Shown here: piece by piece, positions 48,987 to 64,000 of the stretch | Layout: each line of letters opens with the position of its first letter | Position numbering within the stretch: the stretch's first letter is position 1 | The notes under the pieces: model-generated | The model's database searches: none | What the model was told of the DNA's origin: nothing | What the model saw: the letters and a program-made list of their open reading frames with translations, nothing else | Assembly (NCBI GenBank): GCA_012295275.1 | Contig: CM022675.1 | Coordinates: 1,425,581 to 1,489,580, forward strand | DNA length: 64,000 nucleotides | Origin: Chrysomallon squamiferum | Taxonomy: Eukaryota > Mollusca > Gastropoda > Neomphalida > Peltospiridae | Direction of reading: 5' to 3' | Position numbers and translations under genes: made by a program

Positions 48987-49372
48987 CTTATTATTCAGGA
49001 ATAATAAGAAAAAAGTTGTAAGCAAATTAGCGGGTTTAGAAACAGAAAATTGGAAATTGCAACTTTTAGCTTTAGACAGTTTCACCAATTTATCCTTTCC
49101 TAGCATGCGTATCTTACTGTAAGTGTGTTTGTTAGTTGTATTTTCACAAATTCATCTTTGTTATTTCGTAGTAACCAAATTGTTTTGTCAGTTATTTGAT
49201 CAGCTTTGTCTGGTATTAAATTGACTATCAGCTACCGTTCTTAGTCCTTTTCTCATTCCAGGGCCTGACTGGATTTACATTTCAGGGGAGATAAACATTA
49301 ACAGGGCTGTCTTACAGATACTATGTGAAGAAAATTGAGCGTATTATTAATATTATTATTATTAGTAGTAGT

Positions 49373-49404
<32 letters not shown>

Positions 49405-50588
49405 TTTTTTAACAAATTATTTGAGGACAATACGAAAAATGTATTTAACAAATTCTTAGGTTTTGAAATTAGCAAAGTTCAAGCTGTAACTTAATATTTA
49501 AATATATTTATTCTCTCTTATAGCATTCTATCAATTTCAAATTATGATATATTTAGATATGTTCATTCTTTCTTGTAACATTCTATCAATTTCAAACTAT
49601 GATTTATATTAAAATATATTCGAATTGTTTCCTTCGATAAGACTGACATTGCGTCTTTAAGTATGTATGTAATTGTTTTTTGACAACAACAAAAAGTTGT
49701 CCGTTGTTTTGTGTCAGTTTTCTCCCCGTTTTTTCTGCCTATTAATTTAAGTACGAGTTATCATTCTTTGTCTTTTTGTCATATTAAAGGTTGAAAGAGA
49801 TTTATATTTCAGGGGAGATAACTTGCTATGTTTAACACTCTTCTTTCCCATTATAATAGTAAACTATCGCCTTTTTTTCCTTTGTTTTCAAATTGTATCT
49901 AAAAAAATGTATCTAATAACTACTATTATAATATAATAATAACCAGTGTGACAATTATGTTCACTTTTATCACTGACAGTCACATAGACATCATTCTGTG
50001 ATGTGCATATTTTAAGCTGACAGAATAAAACACTTAAAATAAAATTACTAAAACTAATCTAACAGTTTAGAAGAAAATATTGTAACTTACTGGTTCACAG
50101 AGAGATTTTTGATCTGCAGGACAAACTTTGACAGAACATTCTGTAGAGACTGCGTTGTTTCTGTTAAAGGTGAAAGCTTTCAACTTGAATGTGACGTTGT
50201 TTCCCGATCGTTCAGGTTTCTGCATCATTAGTTTACCGATCTCAGACGATGGGCAACTGAATAAAATCAAATATCAAATAGCATTTCTCTTTAGTTTTCT
50301 CGATCTGAATAAACTCAAGTTTTTTTTCAGAAAAAAAATCGCTTATTTCAGCTTTTAGAAGTTATAAAGTTATTTATTCCATAATAATTAGTCTGCAGTT
50401 CGGTTGTTTATCAAGAGGTAACTAATATATGTAAAATATAATTATGTGAATCAAGCATGTATCTAGATTCTTGAAATAAAAATAAATAAAAACAATACTG
50501 CTACTACTACTACTAGTAATAATAACAGTATATGTTTATAAATTCATAAATACAATAAAAATGCAAAATTAAAATAATAATAATAATA

Positions 50589-50622
<34 letters not shown>

Positions 50623-51792
50623 CGCTCAGTATTTTCTAGTGCTTCTCGGAGGCGACTGAAAATCCATGTTCATCAGTTCTGTGCTAAACAAGTATAAGTA
50701 TATAAAACAACTGTTAAAATAAAAGTTTACCTGTCTTCAATGATTTTCAAAGATTCAGCATCTTCTCCAGTTTTCTGATTATCAGCAGTGCATGACTCCA
50801 CCCTTATAGTTCCTGATTCTGGCTCTGTTTAAAATAAATTGCAATATTCGTGTTTACAGATGTTGCTATCTCAAACAAAATTATATTGTTTGCAAGGAGT
50901 TATAGTGAAGATTATGCTAAGAGTTGGGAATTAAATGTGATCTTTTCTAATATTTTTATCAGCATAATTTAAATAAATAAATAAATACATAAATAAATAA
51001 TTAAATAATTTCATAGAACTTTAAGAATAATTACAAGCGTTAATGATAATAACAGCACATATTTAGAGACAAACATTTCTTTGGAAAGTACAGAGTAGCA
51101 TTCCTTTAGAACTCTGTGGATGATAATAATACGGATAATTATATAATTAAACTGTACTTAAAAATGGAAGATACATTCTGAAAGAAAAAGTCATTTAATA
51201 CAATATTTATTCTGCATCTGTGTCTATATGTGCGCTTGACATTATTTTTCATTTTTATATTTTTTTTTGTTTTATTATTCTATTATTTTTATTTGTATTC
51301 GTATTTTTTTATATAGTTATTTATCTGTTCATCTATTTATCTTTTACAAGAAATAAGAAGAAGAAAAAAGAAGAAATTACTATTACTGCTACTACTACTA
51401 CTTCTTCTACTACTAATCCTATTTATTACTAGTACCACTACTACTACTACTACTACTATTATTATTACGACTACTACTACTACAACTAATAATAATAATA
51501 ATAATACAATATCAATAACAGTAAATAAATAATGGGTGCACATATGTTTAAAACACATCGTTTTTTTAAGACGTTATATATTTTCAGCTGTTTTCGTAGA
51601 TTGGGAGTGTTAATTTTCTTAATCATACAGTTCAAATGACAGGTCTGCAATACATATATTATTATAACTCTTAGACCTACTCATAGCAGTAGTAGTACTA
51701 GCACAACTGTTTATTTATTTATATATTTTATTTATTTATTTATGTATGTATTTATTTATTTATTTTAATTTTTATTTTTATTTTTATTTTTA

Positions 51793-51823
<31 letters not shown>

Positions 51824-53311
51824 TTTGTATTTTGTGCTCATGGAAAACAGTAGCTGATATTTCTTAAACAAAAATATTATGAACAACAGCTGAAAACAGG
51901 CATAAAACTAGTAAAACTACAAACTAATTAAAAGTGGCTGAGAGTTACCTGCACATATCACACCAGCATCTTGATCGTGGTAACAGTAAAAGTTGCCCCA
52001 TTGAAAATGACACTGTTCAAGACTCGTTTCATTTCCCAAACAGTGAATATCACGCGGAAAGATAGGTCCTGATCCTTTTCCAAAATAAGCACTACTAATA
52101 GCCGTTGCATTTGATCTGTAAAACATGGAATGAGTCATTTGAAAATATATTTCTTAACTGTCATTACATTTATAATAATCGTTCTTACAATGATGTAGTG
52201 AATAGTTTAGTGTCTTACGTAATCAAACAGCTATCATAATAATCATGATTAACAAAGTAGTTGCAACTATTATAATAATCATCATTAGTAATTTCGAAAA
52301 GAAAGAGATATGTGTCCTAAAAGTAATACCAAAAAGAATAATAAAATCTAAATACAAAATCGAGTCTACTATTCATAATTATTATCAATATGTTATTCCA
52401 CTTATGCTAGCTTTCTGAAATAAACAATATTATAAATAACTTAGTAACAACAGTTAACTTTCTTAATAAAACAAAACACTCTCCTGTAAAATAGTTATTA
52501 TTATTAATAACTTACTTCGTAAAACCCAGCATTCTGCAGTAAACAGCTGTTATAATACTCATTATTAATAACTTAGTTAGTAAAACCCAGTATTCTGCAG
52601 AAAACATCTGTTATAATAATCATTGTTAATAGCTTACTTAGTGAAACCCAGCATTCTGCAGTAAACATCTGTTATAATAATCATTGTTAATAACTTACCT
52701 AGTGAAACCCAGCATTCTGCAGTAAACAGCTGCGTTGTAATCAGTATGATATTTATCACAGACTGTGCCCCACATTCCAAGATATTTAATCTCTACTCGA
52801 CCTTCTCGTTCTGAACTGCCATTCATCAGGCGAATTTCAGTTTCTGCTTTATCCTCTGCAGTAAGAAACAAAAGCCTATAACAAACTAAAATTTCTTGTC
52901 ATCTCACAGATACACACAGTTTTTCACTTACATTTTATCACATTATTAATTTCCTTGTGTTTTGTCTCTAATACAATGAATGTTATTTTGTATAGAAGAA
53001 ATCATTAAACATGTGGTAGAGGTTTAGTGACTGCTGTCTAAAATACATTACCTGAACACAGCAGGGCTGTGTACTTTTCATGACCATCGTTTTCACTATA
53101 TGTAATGTGACACTCATTCATGTTCTTTTCCAGTCCTGAACATCGGACACGTGATGTCCAAATGTTTTTGTTTGTTGACCTAAGATTATGCTCACGTTCA
53201 CTCAGTAATATTGCTTTATAACTTCTTTAAATAAATATATAAAAAGTACATCAATTTAAATAGAGTAATTATGTCAGTTTTTATATCAGTTTAAATGTTA
53301 TATGGATGTCA

Positions 53312-53376
<65 letters not shown>

Positions 53377-55641
53377 GCTTTATTAGCATTAGTACATGGT
53401 TTCAAGTGTTATTTGACTGATTTAATATTACATTCTGTTTCTACTTACTCGTTATATCCAAGTGTTCTGCACATAACTTTTGCATCCGCGGGAGAAGGAC
53501 TCGAGTCATACATTCTGCCCCACACATTGTTTATTTTCACTTCAACTACTCCGTAGTTCCTGATTGGACCACCAACTAATCGTAATTCAATGTTTGATAT
53601 GTCCACTACACAATAAACATAAAACATAAAATCAATGCATTCTCTTTTTTTTGTATATTTCACGTATACAGACCTTATTATTATTTTTTATTATTTATTT
53701 ATTTTTTTATTTATTTTGGAATCTGCAGTAAACAAATGTAACTCTTATAATAAGAGTGTACTCTGTAGTTGGATGTTGATATGTTTTTCGTAGTGCCTGA
53801 ACTTGACAATATGACAGGATGATAAAAGTAATATAAGAACATTAAGTTTTCTTCTATTCTAAACTGTTTTCTCTATATAAGTCGCTAGTGTTATTCGATA
53901 AAGATTGGACAGTAACCGAAATTGACAGTGTTAACATTAATACCTGAACACTTAATATGTACAGATTGACATTCACTCTGTTCATTCCGAAGTTTGAGAA
54001 GAGACAAATGCAGAGCAGGTTCATAACCAGCGCTGAAATACTGATACTTCCATATATTTCCAGTAACTGTTTCAGTATTAACATAGATTTCTGATCTGTG
54101 AAGAAACGCAGTCAAAATAAAAATAAAAGTAAAATGTTATTCAAAAATATATCTCAGTGGTAGGACATTATAAATGTTGAAATTTATATCAATATATTTT
54201 CTATGTATATTTAAACGTTTCTATGTGGCCTTGTGCGTATGTATATATTTACGATAACATTAGTACTACTACTATTATTACTACTATACTACTGCTGCTA
54301 CTACTACTACTACAACTACCACTAATTATTATTTTTATTATTATTATCACTATTATTATTATTACTATTATTATTATTATTATGTTTGCATTTAAAAAGA
54401 CGTACTAACTTTGCATAACCCATTTGCCGGCAAACAACGTCAGCGTTTATTCTCTCAAGGTCGTCTGTGTTACACACTGTATTCCATTTTTCATCATCAA
54501 ATACTTCAAGGTTTCCTTCTTGTTTGCTGTTTCCACCGACCAGTCTCAGTTTGTACGGTGCAGGGTCTTCTGTTATAGTAGAACAAAACACAAAGTTTAT
54601 TCTTCATCAATGAAGAGCCACAACAACAATTATGATGATAATTATGATAACAGTGATGATGATGATGATATTGATGAAGATGATGATAGTAAGATTTCTA
54701 TACCGTCACATATAATTCCAATATCTTCTCCAGTGCAGCCATCACCACAGTCAATAATCTCCCAGCTAAAGCAATCATCTACGTCCATTTCAAATCCATA
54801 ACACACTAAATCACCTTCCCAAATTTGTCCAGTTCCTTCTGGGAAGAATCCTTTACCACGTGGCAGACCAAACGCACTGTAGGACAGAAACTGAATTGTA
54901 ACAGCAGTGTTAACACACACATATACACGATATTATTTTTATGTAGTTATTAATTCATTTATTTATGTATTCTTTATTTTTTTGTTGTATTACTTCTTTA
55001 CACACACACACAAACACGGACTTCGAAAGGTAGAAATACAGCAAGAAACAGAACTATTTGCTATCAACTTACTTCTTGAATCCGAGAGTTCTACAAACTG
55101 TAGTAGCCTCATAGTAGGAGAAATCATCAGGCTGCAGTCTGCCCCATTTACCATTGTACAGAACTTCTACTCGACCTTCTTTAGTTGTGTTACCATCAAC
55201 TAGGCGAAATTTCACTTTATAATAAAATAGTAAACATTAATAATAATTCAAAGGACATTCCCAAGCATTCGTTAGGAACTGTTTGCGAGTAGTTTGAAAA
55301 TGAGAAAGTCGACAGTCTAAAGTCAAGACTAAAAACTGAAACAATTCAGCAACATAAAGTAAATAATTAAAGTCTGTAGTTATAATGCCGTACATATTTG
55401 TTACCTGGTTCAATGTTGGCAACCTTTTCTACTAGCTCTTCTGTCAAATCTGAGAATAAAAATAAACTAAGTGAATAAATAAGTAATAAAGCTAAAGCTC
55501 CAAAAAAAAAAAAAAAAAAAAAGAATAAAAGAGAAAAAAGCACTCGATGACGCGAAATCAGAATTAATTAATGACAGCTATTATTAATATTATTATTATT
55601 ATTATTATTACTACTACTACTATTGTTATTATTATTATTAC

Positions 55642-55690
<49 letters not shown>

Positions 55691-56112
55691 TCAATGAAGA
55701 AAACGTGGGAAACAACAAGTTGCTCCTACTTGTAGAAAACTCAAATGTAAGTTCTTCATCTAAAGATACAGCTCCTGATTCTGAAACTGAAGACCCGTCT
55801 TTGAGGCTGATGTTGAACTGGACAAGCGAGGAGTCTATTGAGTTGACTGTGTTTGTGGTATTCAGTGTGTCTCTGTAAAATAACATCAAGAGGTATCCCA
55901 GATGTCCAAACTGTCCACCATTTTAATAATTTTATACAAATTGCCATTCCCCTTTTTTATGTGTAATATCCCAAAGTAAAATATTGATACTTGAAATGGA
56001 ATGTTGAATGTATTAAGTTCATCTTCACGGAAATGTTAATTCAGTACTAACCACAATTGTAAGTAAAGTTATAGACATTCCAGGAAAGAAAGAAAAATAT
56101 AATAATAATAAT

Positions 56113-56146
<34 letters not shown>

Positions 56147-56824
56147 TTTATAACGAACCTTTCAGTTTCTTTGGTTGTTATCACTTTGGTGACAGTCACG
56201 GTTATGTCATCGTTGTTTTTTCCACTACAAGTGACAGAGACTTTTGTGTCGAGGTTTGTCATATACTTTTCACTGAACTGAATGATCACATCTCGAGTTC
56301 GACCTCCATTTACCTTAAGAGCGAGTCAGAGTTACACAAGTTATGTTCAGTCAATGTCTAATACCACGTTGTACAAAGATAACAACAAATATTTTAAAAC
56401 GATTTTAATACGACTTTGTACAAAGATAAAAACAAATATTATAATTCTACAAATAACCGAATGTTAAAATCTGTTTTATTTAAACAATTTATGGAAGTAG
56501 CTAAGTATTTAAACATATTTCATTTAGAAAAAGCAATAAAAATAAGGAAAATACGAAGTATAAAAATAATAAAAAGAACTGACCGGAGTCACTCCTCCAC
56601 ATTCACTATCCTTAACATTCAGAACCACGCCCTGCTTTCCCGAGGGTAGATCTGATGACGTGAATTTGCAACTAGGCGCGTCTTTTCCACCTTTAGCATA
56701 GACGACACCATTGAATGTTCCAGAAGGATAAATCACAATCAACATAGAACTTTTCTGACACGAAACATCATCTGCAAATTGTAAGATTAGTATTTGTTAG
56801 CAGGAATAATCATGATGATTGTGA

Positions 56825-56874
<50 letters not shown>

Positions 56875-57973
56875 ATAATAATAAACATTGAATATAAAAG
56901 AAAGCGTATTTGACATCAAATAATATAATTAAGCTTCCTTTCAGATTAATTTAAATGAAAAAATGAATCTGACAGCATAATTTCTGTGAGACAGTTTAAA
57001 TCTGTTATAAGCTTGAATATTATCTTACTACTATATCTTTTGTTATTTATTTATTTATTTTGTATTACTGGCAGGTGAAAAGTTTATTAAATAACAGTAA
57101 TCTCAGTTAATATAAACGCATACACACATATATATATATAATGAATGAGCATACTGAAAACAATTGGATTGTCATCTTCCCTTCATTGCCACGATATAAA
57201 AATAAGTATTATTTTGTTAAGTAGAATGAATTACTCACATCTTTTGTTTTCACAGTGGTCACCATAGAAACCAGGTGGACAGAAACACGCCTTGTTTCCA
57301 TTATCATTGTAACAGATACCTCCATCAGAACCACAAGAGTCAGTCTGATTGGTACATGGACTTGAACCACTCAAACCTGAAAACACAAATTTCGTATCTG
57401 TCATGATATAAAGATAAAGTAAATAAACCAAAAATCTACCTATATCGTCTTGCTTTTTTTGATGATATCACTGCAGTTACCCACACTTGACATATTAGAA
57501 TTACAATACTGACTTTTCTCCAGCTCACAGTTGTAGCCAGTGTAGTCATTTCCACAGTCACAGGTGCCGTCATTTTGACAAGTTTTATTATTAGCACAAT
57601 CCTGACCCTGTCGTCTGCAGTCGAAGTACTCTTCACCTGTAAACAAGTACAACATTTTAACATAGGATAACTTTCATAACTGAAAATTGTTATTGAATAA
57701 AAAAAAATAAAAAAAAATATATGTGACAGATTTTACTTTAAATTGCAATAGAGGTAGTAGGAATAATAATAATAATAAAATTTAAGAGAATATACGTTAG
57801 GAAGAATAATGTTTTGACCAGTATAAAATAAAGAAAGCAGCATATCGAAATTATACAGTCATCAACATTTTTGTTTCAAATTTTATTTATTTATTTATTT
57901 AGAAATATTAATCATTTTTTTATATTTTTAATGTGAATTATATAGTTTTTAAAATGATTTCACTGTTCAGATG

Positions 57974-58005
<32 letters not shown>

Positions 58006-58626
58006 CGTATTTAATTACTGAAGTCGTCTTGTTCTTAACACTATTTAACCATGTAAACCAAAACAAATATATATCATCATTTAAAGGAATTGTTTCTAAA
58101 ATATTAATGTTATAATTTGAATGATGTATTTTTTTTAAATATTTTGTTCCACTGTTTGAACTATGTATATTCAATTTCTTCTTCTTTTTGTGACAACAAA
58201 CACATACAATATTTCTATAAAGAAACAGAGACGAAAATAAAGTTACCTAGAGTGATGGAACAACTTAGCAGTAGCAGATAGACGAAAGATATCCACATAT
58301 TTACTTTATACTGAAAAGAAGATTAAATAAATAAACAAACAAACAAAGAAACAAAGAAATTAATAAATTAATAAACTCATCACCTGTAAACAAGTACAAC
58401 ATTTTAACATAGGATAACTTTCATGACTGAAAATTGTTATTAAATAAAAGAAAAACAAAAATATATATATTGTGATATATTTTAGTTTAAATTCCAATAG
58501 AGCTAATAGAAAAGGTTGCCAACATTGAACCAGGTAACAAATATGTACGGCATTATAACTACAGACTTTAATTATTTACTTTATGTTGCTGAATTGTTTC
58601 AGTGTTTAGTCTTGACAACAACAACA

Positions 58627-58718
<92 letters not shown>

Positions 58719-59195
58719 AAAATAGAAGAGAATAGAAATTAGGAAGAATAATGTGGAGAGAATCAGTAGTTATGTTGGGACCTGTATTAAATAAAAAAGC
58801 AGCATATCAAAATAAAACAGTCATCAAACTTTTTGTTTCATATTTTATTTATTTATTTATTTATTTATTTATATTTTTAGAAATATTAATCATTATTTTA
58901 CTTTTTTTTATCTGAATTATACAGTTTTTTCAAAATAATTTAAATTGATATATATATATATATATATACAGTATTTAATTACAGAAGTCGTCTTGTTCTT
59001 AACCCTATTTCACTATGTAAAAAAGTATATATCGTCATTTAACGGAATTGTTTCTAAAATATTAATGTTATGTTTCAAATTCAGACACATACAATATTTC
59101 TATAAAGAAACAGAGACGACAAGAAAGTTACCTAGAGTGATGGAACAACTTAGAAGTATCAGATACACGAATGATATCCACATATTTACTTTATT
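48844..59195 (-). CDS. Gene D: divergent EGF x2 / split ZP / SRCR x4 gene, furin exon missing
   Basis: Exons: signal 58298-58247 (alternative 59183-59132), EGF1 57636-57514, EGF2 57376-57239, ZP-N 56771-56584 and 56313-56159, ZP-C start 55872-55730, linker 55449-55405, SRCR1 55214-55073 and 54876-54704, SRCR2 54569-54410 and 54095-53944, SRCR3 53605-53449 and 53224-53052, SRCR4 52855-52699 and 52115-51949, ZP-C 50824-50731 and 50256-50091. Up to here the frame is open for 795 codons. The next exon of A-C (last ZP-C cysteine and RKRR) is not found between 49.0 and 50.09 kb. The transmembrane exon at 48986-48844 starts in a phase that cannot follow exon 50256-50091 directly. If the intron is retained, the protein ends seven residues on at a TAA at 50067-50069, giving a secreted form of about 802 residues. 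EGF2 keeps all six cysteines here, unlike in A and B. Confidence 0.75.
49020..50040. repeat. Unrelated insert-like DNA where gene D furin exon should be
   Basis: No match to the A-C exon or its intron. It contains two diverged copies of a stretch ending TTTCAGGGGAGATAA (about 49.19-49.30 and 49.71-49.82 kb) and two copies of CATTCTATCAATTTCAAA about 60 nt apart. Confidence 0.5.
50091..50824 (-). CDS. Gene D ZP-C distal exons
   Basis: Exons 50824-50731 and 50256-50091. They carry ESC, DSC, TEC, VC and LC cysteines. The last ZP-C cysteine and the furin site would be on the missing exon. Confidence 0.8.
51760..51832 (+). repeat. TTTTTA hexamer array in gene D
   Basis: About ten ATTTTT units in the SRCR4-ZP-C intron, with a TTTA-type stretch just upstream. 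Not seen in A-C. Confidence 0.8.
51949..52855 (-). CDS. Gene D SRCR4 (two exons)
   Basis: Exons 52855-52699 and 52115-51949, all six cysteines. Just 3' of the first exon's donor are three 61-nt copies of the exon end. Confidence 0.85.
52505..52740 (+). repeat. 61-nt tandem repeat of an exon-intron junction
   Basis: The motif AAACCCAGCATTCTGCAG begins at 52522, 52583, 52644 and 52705, exactly 61 nt apart. The last copy is the real SRCR4 exon end; the others are intronic. Shorter arrays with the same period are at 3827/3888/3949 in A and 22724/22785 in B. Confidence 0.85.
53052..53605 (-). CDS. Gene D SRCR3 (two exons)
   Basis: Exons 53605-53449 and 53224-53052. One codon longer than in A-C in the second half. 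WGRMYD lacks the cysteine, and so does the partner site. Confidence 0.85.
53944..54569 (-). CDS. Gene D SRCR2 (two exons)
   Basis: Exons 54569-54410 (donor GTTAGT) and 54095-53944. Cysteines at NTVC, VVC, SEC and IKC remain. The central pair is replaced ([15 protein letters not shown]). Confidence 0.85.
54704..55214 (-). CDS. Gene D SRCR1 (two exons)
   Basis: Exons 55214-55073 and 54876-54704. WGRLQP lacks the usual cysteine. The second half has two extra cysteines ([12 protein letters not shown]) in a two-codon-longer loop. Confidence 0.85.
55405..55872 (-). CDS. Gene D ZP-C start exon and linker exon
   Basis: Exons 55872-55730 and 55449-55405, with the same lengths and phases as in gene A. 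The reading frame is intact ([20 protein letters not shown]). Confidence 0.8.
56159..56771 (-). CDS. Gene D ZP-N subdomain (two exons)
   Basis: Exons 56771-56584 and 56313-56159. Four ZP-N cysteines (DVSC, SCKF, SECGG, SVTC); one codon longer than in A and B. Confidence 0.8.
57239..57376 (-). CDS. Gene D EGF2 exon, intact
   Basis: 138-nt phase 1-1 exon with six cysteines: [32 protein letters not shown]. This shows the ancestral state of the degenerate exon in A and B. Confidence 0.85.
57514..57636 (-). CDS. Gene D EGF1 exon
   Basis: 123-nt exon, six cysteines ([26 protein letters not shown]). Donor GTCAGT at 57513. Reading on without splicing meets TAG near 57.44 kb. Confidence 0.85.
58247..58310 (-). 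CDS. Gene D signal peptide exon (proximal)
   Basis: ATG at 58298-58296, [17 protein letters not shown], donor G|GTAACT. Acceptor cttttcag at the upper edge. Confidence 0.8.
58501..58618 (+). repeat. Inverted copy of gene D linker exon and intron
   Basis: About 117 nt nearly identical to the reverse complement of 55320-55437, covering 33 nt of the linker exon, its donor and about 80 nt of intron. It sits between the two signal exons in antisense orientation. Confidence 0.85.
59132..59195 (-). CDS. Gene D signal peptide exon (distal duplicate)
   Basis: ATG at 59183-59181, [17 protein letters not shown], identical in protein to gene B. Acceptor and donor are intact. Joining it to the proximal exon would read GTA TAA, an immediate stop, so only one of the two can be used per transcript. 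Confidence 0.7.
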
Positions 59196-59199
59196 CTGA

Positions 59200-64000
<4,801 letters not shown>

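Noticed and set aside
55237-55422. Frame starting [12 protein letters not shown], also at 58516 on the plus strand
   Set aside because: The recurrence comes from the inverted duplication of a linker exon and intron, not from a gene family.
57440-57513. 3' extension of gene D EGF1 exon to a second donor near 57440
   Set aside because: The extended exon would contain an in-frame TAG. The GTCAGT donor at 57513 matches the gene B exon end.

Overview
This looks like nuclear DNA from an animal. It is very AT-rich and packed with microsatellites (TAA, GA/CT, GAA, CTA, CA and ATAAA types). It carries multi-exon genes with GT-AG introns and extracellular metazoan domains. Repeat density and domain content would suit a mollusc or another lophotrochozoan, but nothing in the sequence fixes the taxon. 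All recognised genes lie on the minus strand, so each gene reads from high to low coordinates.

The window holds a tandem cluster of four related genes, called A-D here. Each encodes a type I membrane or secreted protein. The order is signal peptide, EGF-like domain 1, EGF-like domain 2, ZP-N, the first strand of ZP-C, a 15-residue linker, four SRCR domains, the rest of ZP-C, a furin-type RKRR site, one transmembrane helix and a short basic tail. The SRCR block interrupts the ZP-C module. It is bounded by phase-1 introns, so its removal would leave a continuous ZP domain. The exon model of gene B sums to 873 codons plus stop, apart from one inserted base.

Layout: 1-1052 is 3' flank of A. Gene A is 1053-11192; its first two coding exons fall in an N gap at 11490-11689, and its putative promoter and 5' UTR exon are at 12706-12815. 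A repeat-rich spacer covers about 12.8-18.4 kb. Gene B is 19716-30729, with a 5' UTR exon and TATA box near 36.6-36.7 kb and an intron that carries a 2.5 kb inverted copy of the spacer. A second spacer covers about 36.7-42.4 kb. Gene C is a 3' part only, 43654-48507, cut by a second 200-N gap. Gene D, 48844-59195, is the most diverged: it has two tandem signal-peptide exons and seems to lack the furin-site exon. In 59.2-64.0 kb I see only low-complexity DNA and a 65-bp minisatellite.

The repeat unit is about 24 kb. B is a mosaic: its 5' part is nearly identical to A, and its 3' part, through SRCR4, ZP-C and the tail, follows C. Cysteine loss in the SRCR domains comes in disulfide pairs. Together these suggest a rapidly evolving family of ZP-polymerising or cell-surface recognition proteins. 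That role is inference from domain content.
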